The notes beneath the pieces are model-generated. The model was not told the origin of the DNA, made no database searches, and saw only the letters and a list, made by a program, of their open reading frames with translations. A DNA stretch of 64,000 bases from Phaeosaccion multiseriatum (lineage: Eukaryota > Ochrophyta, other classes), in the NCBI GenBank assembly GCA_965112735.1, contig OZ218953.1, forward strand, positions 3,100,001 to 3,164,000, given 5' to 3'. Shown piece by piece: positions 54,546 through 64,000 of this stretch. The translations under genes were made by a program, and so were the position numbers. The first letter of the stretch is position 1. Each line of letters starts with the position of its first letter.

Positions 54546-56083
54546 CTAGCCCCTCCGAAGATTCGCCAGCCTCGCCTCCAGCTCGCTCTCCATGCCCCCC
54601 CCCCCCCTCCTCCTCCTCCTCCTCCTCCTCCCCCTCCTGGTGGTGGAGCAGCAGGGGGGTGGTCGTCTTTGCCGCCCCCCCCGTCTGGCCCTGCTCCCAG
54701 GGCAACTTTGCTCGGTCCCTCCGCTTGCGGCGAAGCGGCCAAGCCCTGTGGAGCCCCAGGCACGCTCTCTGCGAAGTTGATGCCAATCTCGTCAAGCACC
54801 TGGCTTACGATTTGGTCCTCCGCCTCCTCGTCGCCATCCTCGCCCAGCCCGTCGTCAATGACATCGCCTTGAACAAGATAATTGTACACGGGCACGGACG
54901 AGGAGCGCACGCACGAGACAGAATGAGGAGAAGGACTGAGGAGCAAGACCACTACCAAGACCACTACCAAGACCAAAGCTAAGACCCCTACCCCCCCGCG
55001 CCTCCCTCCCTCCCCCCCCCCTCTCCCGCTGCTGGTACTGCTGCTGGGAGACCCCGCCTGGAACACGTGGGCACACCCCCCCCCACCACCCATTCACCAC
55101 TCCACCAGTATTTGGACGCGTGCTCTGCCCAGGGACCCTAAGGACACAAGATTCGCCTTACTCCCTCCCTCCCTTCTCCTCCCTTCACCCCGCTACTACA
55201 CCCCCACCCACCCCCACACGCCCATTCGACTCACCGAGCATCTCCCCCGTGAGCTCCTGCTTCTCGTTCTCCCTGGCGAAGTCCATCATGATCTTCTGCA
55301 GCTGCGGAATGTTTACCTGCTTGTTGAGGCTCACCATGGCCTTGGTGACGTCCTTCATGGCACCCGCCATGGCCTCGTGCGAGCGCACCGTCTCCAGCTT
55401 CAAGCCCACGCCCTGCTCGCGTCCGTCGTTTCCACATGCATATATATATACACACACGTTCACGTTGGTTGGGGGCTCGCGTCGGCGTCAAGGCATTCGG
55501 TGCGCCGGGAAGAGTCGATAGACACTCCTGCTTTCCTCCCCTCCTCCTCCACTCGCGACACAAGTTCAGTCGGACTCTATTCTTCCCGCTTACCTGAAGG
55601 TGGCTCCTGAACTCTATAAACTTGGTAATGTAGTTGCGGGTGCGCACCAAGTCTTTGGCAAGCACCTGAGAGGGACGATAGAAAGGAAAGAGGGGGCGTT
55701 CTGTCAGTGCCCAAGGCAGCGTGGCGCCCCCAAGCGAGTTTTTTTGGGGGGGGGAGGGCTGCAGCGCGGGGAAGGCGGGTCTTGGGGGGCGCCACACTGT
55801 ACGCTCTGCCCTGCCCCGTCTTGCTCAATCACCTCCCCACACACATGTGTATCGTTTGCGGTCTAACTCAGCAAAGAAAGGACCACACCTTTCAACGACT
55901 CACCTTGACGGCCCCCATTTGGTTGGCCTTTGCCGTCTTCTTAATCTCGCCTATCAGCTTCTTCTCCTGTCTCTCCAGGTTCGTCTTCTCTCTGTCAATC
56001 TCCCTCACGGCTCTGCTTATCGTCCTCTTATTCTCCCGAAGAATCTCCTTCAGGGGCTTCTTCCTGCCAAAGGCATTCCCCAT
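54546..56083 (-). CDS. CHMP2: ESCRT-III subunit CHMP2/Vps2-like, with apparent 1-nt frameshift
   Basis: Exons are 56083-55904, 55665-55594, 55412-55235 and 54867-54546; phases 0,0,1 close. The N-terminus MGNAFGRKKPLKEILRENKR, the basic helix (DREKTNLERQEKKLIGEIKK) and VLAKDLVRTRNYITKFIEFR match CHMP2/Vps2, as do VNIPQLQKIMMDFARENEKQ and QIVSQVLDEIGINF. ESCRT-III polymers constrict membranes in endosomal sorting, cytokinesis and repair; Vps4 binds the C-terminal MIM1 helix. That helix (ELEARLANLRRG then TAG) is present but one base out of frame with the preceding exon. The two frames meet in a run of 13 G on the sense strand after a Gly codon repeat. One more G would restore about 250 aa. A sequencing or assembly slip is likeliest. 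Confidence 0.85.
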
Positions 56084-56350
56084 CCTGCCTCCCAATCTGC
56101 CAGAGTATGCCCTCCAGTAACTCAACTAGACCTATGGAGACGACCTTACATGTGGGTACAGCTCGTGCTCTTCTTAGTTGAGTTTGGGGGCCGCGTGATC
56201 GATTAAGCGAGTTCCCTCCTTCTCCGCCCCCAACTGTGACTCAGGATTCGGACCACCAACACGCGAGCTTGGCCTTAAACACCTCAAAACTCACATCCCG
56301 GCATTCGCGGCAGCCTGTGGGAGGGGAAGTGCCCCAGAGGCCCCTAGCCT
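56084..56350. promoter_or_regulatory. Divergent intergenic region
   Basis: 267 bp between the CHMP2 and DNA polymerase start codons. It presumably carries both promoters. No motif is recognised with confidence. Confidence 0.4.
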
Positions 56351-57135
56351 ATGGTGGTGCTCACCCCGAACCCTCGGACGGTGGGGCGGCCTCCGAACCC
56401 GTCGCAGCTGTCCAAACTCGCACTTGCCCATCGCTACACGTTCGAGACGCAAACACTGAGGAAACGCAAGGCCTTTCAAGCCCAAGATCCGACCTACAAG
56501 TCCGCCGGACTGAAGCTTTTCTTGAGCCTGCAGCAGGAGCCTCCAGTGGCAAGAGGTGGGGCTGGTAATGGTCATGGTGGGGGGAGGGGAAGCTCTGGTT
56601 GTGAGCGTGGCGGGAACAACGATGAGACGCTTAGCGTGTTCGGCGGGGAGCTGTCTTACACCAGCCCCCAGAGTAACAGAGGGGATCATCAGTTCGGCGG
56701 GCAATGCCAAGGGCAAGAAAGGCGGCAACTCAGGGATGGAGAGGAGGAGGGCTCGGGGGTAGGCACGCAGAGCCAGAGCCAGGACAGCCCTCTTCACAGA
56801 TTGCGGCGTCGCCCGTTGCCGTCTCCTGAACCGCAGCAACAAGAGGTCCCATCCCTGCGGCGCTCATTGCAGGGCTCTTCGCACCACTCGCAAGGCCCCG
56901 GGGCGGGGGCGGGGGCGGGCTCGCCGCAGCTGTGGCAGGACGAGGAGCCTCCTTCGTCCCAGCTCAGGCCACCGCTGCATCCACAGCAGGAGGGGCGATG
57001 GCCGAGGCAGCGATCTCCTACTGAGGATGGCCTGGATCTCTCCGCACTCTCTGCGGCAGAAGCTGGCACCTCGCAACGCCCTCCGCGCTCCTCTCAGGCT
57101 GTCCCACTTTTGAGCCAAGCGAGGTGGCAGAAGCA

Positions 57136-57166
<31 letters not shown>

Positions 57167-59478
57167 GAGGAGGAGGACAGCAGCCAAGGCATGGGCAACA
57201 ATCTCTCCCCAAGTCCACCCTTGAATCCGTATCAGTCTCAGTCCCAGCAGCAGCAGCAGCATCAAGGCATCAGTCAGCAGCGGCAGCGGCAACCCTCCCC
57301 ACCGCGGCAGCGCCAACGCTCCCCCTTATCTTCCATGTGGCCCACTTCTGCTGCAGCAGAAGCTGCTTCTCGTAGCCAGTCAGGCCCTGGCAGCGGTAGA
57401 GCAAGTACGCCCCAACGTCAACGTGGTAGAGCCTCGCAGCAGGGCGGGGGTAGTGCCAACAGCAGCAACAGCAACAGCAGCAACATCAGTGGCAGTGGCG
57501 GCAGGAAGAGACAACGGACCCCCTCCCCATCCCCTTCCCCAAGTCCGGCGCACTTGCGGTCCAGTCCCTGGGACAGCTTCCCGGCGGTAAGAGCAGGCCT
57601 TACCTTACAGTGGGAATGAACTTCTCTCTAGTGATTGGCGTCAGAAGGGAGGGGTACTGTGCTTAACGTGGTAGGGTCGGGGTCGTCGCCAACTGGTGCT
57701 CTATGGGAGTCTGGACTAATTTGCGTACCACCTTTTCCGTCGCCTTTGCCCTTCTTGGTCGTATTGACTGACGCTTCTACTTTTGCCGCCCTTTTGCTTG
57801 CCGCTGCTGCTCTCCTCATCCGAAACGCTTCCCCCCCGTCCAGCCCCCCCTGCCACACCGGGGCAATGAGTCCACCACCACCCCCACTGGCAGCAGTAGC
57901 AACCGCCAGAGTGGAAACCTGAACCAGGGCCGGCGCCAGAGCCAGAGCCAGAGCCAAATTCAGAGCCAGATTCAGAGCCAGACACAGCTGGAAACACCGA
58001 CGCAGACGTCTCATAGGCAGTCCCAGTCCTCGAGGCGCCCATCCCCTGGGGCGGTGGCGGCGGCGGCGGCTGCTGCTGCTGCTGCTTACGTGGACGCCCC
58101 TCCCCCCCTGCTGCATCTGCGGGCAGAGCATTGGCGAGGCCTGCATGAGGTGGAAGGGCTGCTCAACGCGTGTCAGAGGAAGGAGTCACTGGAGGCCTTC
58201 CTGGCCCTGTGTGAAGGGGAGAAGGGCAAAGGCGGCTTCCTCTCCATGGCGGTGCTGTGGGTAAGTAAGGAGGGAAGGCGGTAGAGAATCGATGGCAGTC
58301 AAGGGCATGCGTGTAATGGACCCTGCTGGAGCGCCCGCACCCTGGGGAGTGTATGGATGGGGTGCGTGTGCTGCCTTCCCTGCTGTGGGCCGGGGTTGTG
58401 TTTTGGAGGGGGGTGCTCTCTTCCTTCCTTCCTTCGTTTTTTTTCTTTCTGGCGTCGCGGCGCCTGTCTTCTGATCTCAGGTTTGCTTCCTTCGGCCTTC
58501 ACGGACTTGTCCCATGCGTGTATGGTTTAGAGCTCTAACTCTTGCCCTTTCTTGTAACGCCATCGCAGGCCGATCTGAGCACCAACTTCGCCAATGTGAG
58601 TGCCAAGCTCTGCGTGCCGTCGGAGCAGTGCCATGTGTGGCACTGTGCCTGTGGACGCACCGTCCGAGCTCAGGTGCGTACGCCCCCCTCTCTTTCTGTC
58701 GCTCTGCCTCTCTCTTTCGCTCGCTTGCTCCTTTCCGGCAGCACCTCCCCGCCCCCCACCCACCCTCCCCTTCTGATATGTTAGAGGAGGGAGGAGGAGG
58801 GGAAAGGGAAATGGGGATTCTACAAAAATAGCTACGATAATACACGCAGCGCCTACCCCGCAAGCAGACAAGACTCCCCACTTGTTTTCACTACAGCTCT
58901 CACCTTCAAGCCCCGCTTCTCTCGCCCCACCTCTCCCCTTGTCTAAAACGTTACGTGCCCTTCTGATCATCCTCTCTTCCTGTCTGCGTGTTGCTTGCTG
59001 CCTCCCGGCGCCTCTATGTTTCTCGCAGGCCAAGGGTCGTGCCCCCTTGGGGCTCCTGGTCATGCTCCCCTCCTCCAACCAAACCTTCTTTCTTCCCTTG
59101 GCCGAACCTGCTCCATCCATGGAGGAGGAGGAGGAGGAGGAGAAGGAGGAGGAGGAGGAGGAGGAGGAGGAGGAAGAGGATGATTTTAAAGCCCACTACC
59201 CCTTTCCCTGTGAGTCGTCCACCGAGGAGCGCTGGGCAGCGGTGGCCCAACTGCTGAGCCTATCCCATGTAGCCAAAGTCCTGTACTCGGCGCAATCTGC
59301 TCTCTTGCCCCTCTTGGGTAAGTAAGTAGACTTGGGGGGGGGGAGGTTTGGGGGGTTGGAGGGTTGGAGGCGGGGGGCAGGGCAAGGCAGCAGCTTTTTC
59401 TATAAAAGTTTACCGCGGTTTCTTTTTGGCGCCCCACACACAACTCTGTTTGTGCCTGCAGCGACTCAAGCAACTTCG

Positions 59479-59554
<76 letters not shown>

Positions 59555-59618
59555 TGTGCTGTCCACACAGGGCGACTCATGGGGCCGTCGGACAGAAGGA
59601 TACGACACGGTGCCACCC

Positions 59619-59653
<35 letters not shown>

Positions 59654-62600
59654 GGCAGCAGCAGCAGCAGCAGCAGCAGCAGAGGCAGCGGTAGTGGAGA
59701 CAGTGCTTCCTCTCTATGCAACGCCTTGGTGGACCCCATGATCGCGGCATGGATGCTCAACACGGGCCAAAGCGAAGACAAGCTGCAGTTCGACGAGCTG
59801 GTGCAGACCTGGGGAGGAGGAGGAGGAGGAGGAGGAGGGCAACAACAAACACCACCACAGGAGGGAGGAGCAGCAGCAGCGCATGCCTCGAGAAGGAGAG
59901 GGGATGGATCGATGGTGGTGAGGCTCCGAGTCGCCATGGCGCAGCTGAAGCAGTCCATGGCCCTCGCGCAGACCCTGCTGGGCAAGCTCGACGAGGCTGG
60001 TCTGAAAAGAGCTTTTCTGCAGGTATCTGGGGAGGGGCGGATGGCAGTTGATGGGATGGGTCCACACGTGGCGAGGTGTGTCTGTCTACATCGGCGGGCT
60101 CTTGTGTTGTGTGTGCGTTTGTTGCGAGCGTGTGTGCCTCTGCCTCTGCCCTGCCCATCTCCATATCCCCCGTATGCTTTTAAATATACTCCTCTGCCCG
60201 TTCGCGCCGCCTCTCTCTTTGTGCTCCACCCGACTGCCTACCCTCCTGCCTTGGACAGATGGAGATGCCCCTCGCCTGTGTGCTGAGCGCCATGGAACTC
60301 CGAGGGGTGGGTCTCGTAACGGCAAAGCTCCACTCCTACAGGGATCGGATTGATCAGCACGTTGAAGACCTGTCTCTGAGGGCGGCGGCCGCGGTGTCCC
60401 CGCCGGGGTCTGCGCCATTCCTATTCAATTGCTCCTCGCCCGAGCAGGTCGCCAAGGTACGTCTCTCTGTTGGTCGGTCGAGTGCGCCCCACTCGACCCG
60501 ACCCGAGGAAAGAGCTGCCCTCGTCCCTACTCTAAACCCCCCCTAACCCCTACCGCTACGACCCGATCCCCTGCGTCCCTCCCCTCCCCTCCCCCCCCCC
60601 TCACTCTCTTCGGCGGCGTCTCTGCATCAGGTCCTCTATACACGCCTCAAGCTGCCGGCCCCTGCCCTTAGGAAGGGAGCCAAACACCCGAGTACTTCAG
60701 AGGACGTGTTGGAGTCACTCACTCACTTGCACCCCGTTGTCGACATCTTGCTCGAGTTTAGAGGGTGAGTAGTGCGGGCAAGTGTGACTGAGTGCATGTG
60801 TGTATGGTAGTGTGTGGAAGGTAGCCTATGGCCAAGCGGAGTGGGTGGAGCATAGGGGGTGAGTGAGGGGAAGTGTGAGTGTTATGGTTGAGAGTAAAAG
60901 TGCGTGCATGTGTGTGTTTTTGTGTTGTCTGTGTATGAGAGATGTAGACTATGGCAAAATGCGAGCGTCTGTCCAGTCCAAAACGCATGCACACACGCAC
61001 ACACACACTGCTTCGCTCCCATCCTCCTCCCCCCCCCCTCCTGCCGCATGCTCTTTTGTTCAAGTGTACGCAAGATTCAATCCACCTACGTCAACACCCT
61101 CTCCGGGCACGCCTTGTCAGGCAAGGTACATGCCCAGTGGAGCCAGGTGGGTGGGTGGGTGGGTGGGTGGGTGGGTGGGTGGGTGGGTGGAAGGGGAGGG
61201 GCCAATTGGGGTGAGGACGTGCGCCGGTGGGTAGGTAGGTGGGTGGGGAGGTGGGAGCGAGCCAGTCCGATCTCCGCTGAAAAAAGTGAAGAGTAAAAGC
61301 AGGACCTTTTTTTGTTCTCGCTATGTGTGCGTGCGCTCAAACGGGTTGCGTGTGTGCAGGCGTCCACTCGGACGGGCCGTATCAGCTGCAGCAGGCCCAA
61401 CCTTCAGGTGCGTCATCCAAGACTCAATACCCACTTTCCGTTTCGAGCAAGTACAGTACCGAATCCCTGTGCCATATGGGTCAGATCCAACGGGTGACAG
61501 CACGACACGGCACCCCACTCCTCCTCAACTTGCGCCTCCGGATTCACCCTTCATTCATGCCTTCATTCATGTATTCCTCCGATGGTAACCTAGTCACGCT
61601 CCTTCGCCTCCTTCACCTCCGCCCCTCCTTGCCAACCTCCCCACCTCCCACCATCTCTCACCTCCGTCCTTCCTGCGACTGTATCTCCTTCCTTGCCGCG
61701 ATTGGGTATTATCTTGGCCTTGTTGGGTCTCGCAGCAAATGCCAAAGGACGCAGAGAGCGAGGGTGCGGGACGGGCAGGAGCGGCTTTGCTCCGTATGGG
61801 GGTCAACATCAGGGACGCTTTTCGAAGTCCAGGGGGTTACGTCTTTGTGTGCGCTGACTATAGACAGGTCCGTCGGAAGGAAGAAGGGAAGCGAGGGAGG
61901 ACGGAGAGAAGGAGGGGGAGAGGGAGGGCGGGAGGGAGGAAGGAAGGAAGGAAGCGAGGGACAAAGGGAGGAAGGAGGGAGGGAGGGAGGGAGGGAGGCG
62001 GGACCTCGTGTATCCCCATGTTGTTTGGCATGATCGATGCATACTCTCCTCCCCCCATACTCTGCACATCCCTGACCGTCCGAGCTAATCCTTCCCTGCC
62101 TCTCTTCTCCTCTCTTCTTCTCCTCTCTACTCCTCTCTTCTTCTCCTCTCCCCTCCTCCCTCCTCCTCTCTACTCCTCACTACTCGTACTGCACCCACCT
62201 GTTGACACAAGATGGAAATGTCAGTCATGGCCCATGTATGCGGAGACGCCGCTTTGAAGCGCGCCCTTCAGGGCAACCCTCCTTCGGCGGCGCAGGAGCA
62301 GAGTCAGAGTCAGAGTCAGGGGCAGGGACAGGGGCAGGGTCTGACCCCCAATCAGGACAAGAAGAAGGGTTGTGAGACCCCCAAGGACGTGTACGAGGCT
62401 CTAGCGGCGGCTCTGCTCGGCAAGGGCCAGGACGAGCCGATCTCAAAGGTGCGCAGGGGGTGGGGGGGGGGCAGTGGGACACACCAACAGCATGGAGGTC
62501 CAACATGCATACATGCCATTGCATAGGGCAGCCAGCCACATGGTCCTGTGTTTTGTGTGTCTTGTTGGAGTACGCGTGCACTTGCGTTTGCCTCAACTCA

Positions 62601-64000
62601 AACAAAGGTAGGGGCAGGGGGGTGGCTCCTTTTGCATTCTCTGCCCTCCACCCACCCCCAGTCCTCATTCGTTCTCTTCCATGGTCTCACTCCCCCCCCC
62701 CCCCCCACACACACCCTGCCTCCCCTCCACTTCCCTCCCCTCCCATCCCCTCCCCCCCTGCACACCCTGCACACCACCCCCAGACGGACCGCAATATAGC
62801 CAAGAAGCTTTGCCTTGCCATGATGTACGGTCTCGGCGCAGGCTCACTCGCTCGTCAGCTCGGCATGAGCGAGGGGCAGGCCCTGCGTCACAAGCAAGCC
62901 TTCCACCGCGCCTTCCCGCAGATGGTGCGTGGGGTGGGATGGGATGGGGTGGCGTGGGGTGGCTTCTCCCTACCTCTGTATGCCTACCTGCCTACCTACC
63001 CACCTACCTACCTACCTCCCTACTTTCTTCGTACCTACCTACATACCTACCTATCTGCCTACCCACCTACTTACCTACCTATCTGCCTACCTGCCTACTT
63101 GCCTACCTACCTACCTGCCTGCCTGTCTTCCCACTTAACGGCCCGCCTGCTCAAGGTCTCTCTTCTCTTTCTTGGGCCACACCCACACATTCGCAGCACT
63201 CGGTCGTGTTTCCTCCCTGTTCCCTACCTCCGCTGCGCTCTGAGCCGCTCTGGGCCGCTTCTATCCTCTCCTCTCCTCTCCACTCCACTCCACTCCTCTC
63301 CTCTCCTCTCCTCTCCTCTCCTCTCCTCTCCCTCTCCTCTCCTCTCCTCTCCTCTCCTCTCCTCTCCTCTCCCTCCCTCTCCTCTCCTCTTCTCTCTTCT
63401 CCTCTTCTCTCCTCTCCTCTTCTCTTCTCTCCTCTCCTCTCCTCTCCTCTCCTCCCCTCTTATCCCCTCCCCCCCCCTCCCCCCCCCTCTCCTCTCCTCT
63501 CCTCTCGTCTCGTCCCTACAGAGGGCATTTGTGGAAAGGTGCAAGAGCGATGCAAGGGCGAACGGCTTCGTCACCACCATCACGGGGAGGCGCAGGTGTG
63601 TGTTGGGGGGCGCTCTCTCTGTCTCTCGCTCGCTCGCTCTCTGTGTCTCTCTGGCGCTCTCTCTCTCTCTCTCGCTCGCTCGCTCTCTGTGTCTCTCTGG
63701 CGCTCTCTCTCTCTCTCGCTCGCTCGCTCTCTGTGTCTCTCTGGCTCTCTCTCTCTCTCTCGCTCTCTCTTGTGTCTGCGTCTCTCTGTCTCTCGCTCGC
63801 TCGCTCTCTGTGTCTCTCTGGCGCTCTCTCTCTCTCTCGCTCTCTCTTGTGTCTGCGTCTCTCTGTCTCTGTCTCTGTGTCTATCTCTGTCTTTCTTTGC
63901 CTTTGATGCATCACCAACCGCGACGGCTACTTTTTCGTCCTTTTTCGTCCGTAGGCTTCTTCCTGAGCTACGCAGCTCCTCCGCCGCTGCAAGGGCTACG
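56351..64000 (+). CDS. Family-A DNA polymerase, theta/nu type (partial, C-terminus beyond window)
   Basis: Exons are 56351-57586, 57844-58260, 58569-58673, 59029-59317, 59571-60022, 60259-60456, 60631-60764, 61065-61146, 61360-61407, 61736-61867, 62212-62448, 62784-62924, 63522-63595 and 63955 to the edge; all phases close (1197 codons seen). About 500 N-terminal residues are Gln/Ser/Pro-rich, without a helicase domain. An inactive-looking exonuclease-like region follows (AKGRAPLGLLVML...VAKVLYSAQSALLPLL, then LVDPMIAAWMLN). Polymerase motifs: RKIQSTYVNTLSGHAL, TRTGRISCSRPNLQQMP, motif A VCADYRQMEMSVMAH, motif B RNIAKKLCLAMMYGLG, GFVTTITGRRR then LLPELR. Between motifs A and B is an insert of ~35 residues (Gln-rich), as in Pol theta. 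The Asp of motif A is present; motif C lies beyond the edge. A likely role is theta-mediated end joining, lesion bypass or organelle replication. Confidence 0.9.
62967..63125. repeat. (CCTA)n-like repeat
   Basis: Interrupted CTAC/CTGC tetranucleotide repeats in the last large polymerase intron. Confidence 0.85.
63264..63505. repeat. (TCTCC)n tract before a 3' splice site
   Basis: About 240 bp of TCTCC-type repeats immediately upstream of the polymerase acceptor at 63521. Confidence 0.95.
63604..63900. repeat. CT-rich minisatellite with a ~48-50 bp higher-order unit
   Basis: The unit CTCTGTGTCTCTCTGGCGCT with CGCTCGCTCG recurs about five times in the polymerase intron after the GRRR exon. 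Confidence 0.85.

Overview
The window is eukaryotic nuclear DNA. Genes are split by many short GT-AG introns (about 70-500 bp), several proteins carry N-terminal targeting sequences, and protein-level repeats (IQ, PPR, ankyrin) are common. Microsatellites fill the introns. The two leaders that combine a signal peptide with a motif resembling the plastid-entry phenylalanine motif, the long homopolymer amino-acid runs (E, S, Q, G) and the family set fit a stramenopile (ochrophyte) microalga, possibly a eustigmatophyte. That placement is inference. I saw no tRNA, rRNA, CRISPR or prokaryotic operon. Coordinates below come from exon-by-exon reading, checking that intron phase closes at every junction.

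Layout. 1-6.4 kb (-): large IQ-motif/zinc-binding protein, running off the left edge. 6.7-7.8 kb (+): unknown protein. 8.0-10.2 kb (+): acidic protein with an RVxF-like motif. 10.5-16.2 kb (-): ANKRD13-like ankyrin/GPCR-chaperone-domain protein, 12 exons. 16.8-18.1 kb (+): small four-helix membrane protein resembling COPI-associated/TVP15. 18.4-21.3 kb (-): intronless protein with seven mTERF-like repeats and a plastid-type leader. 21.3-24.0 kb: gene-poor, with tandem GC-rich repeats and a small inverted-repeat element. 24.0-26.2 kb (+): secreted Kre9/KNH-like domain on a membrane anchor. 27.3-29.7 kb (-): type II membrane glycosyltransferase. 29.8-32.8 kb (+): PPR-SMR protein. 33.1-36.1 kb (-): secreted class-3-type lipase. 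36.8-39.1 kb (+): NDRG-family alpha/beta hydrolase with an N-terminal membrane segment. 40.0-51.1 kb (-): a 24-exon gene encoding RecG helicase fused to a DEDDh (DnaQ-like) exonuclease. 51.7-52.8 kb (-): ankyrin protein. 53.8-54.3 kb: a 510-bp MITE-like element with 20-bp terminal inverted repeats and a 6-bp target duplication. 54.5-56.1 kb (-): ESCRT-III CHMP2/Vps2, with an apparent 1-nt frameshift in a G13 tract. 56.4-64.0 kb (+): family-A DNA polymerase (theta/nu type), running off the right edge.

Several genes sit head to head with short shared upstream regions (6.43/6.66, 16.2/16.8, 29.65/29.8, 36.1/36.8 and 56.08/56.35 kb). Two genome-maintenance genes (the RecG-exonuclease fusion and the family-A polymerase) lie about 5 kb apart. 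The PPR-SMR and mTERF-like proteins suggest organelle RNA/DNA work. The best candidate for something new is the RecG-exonuclease fusion, supported by a matching split codon at the domain junction.
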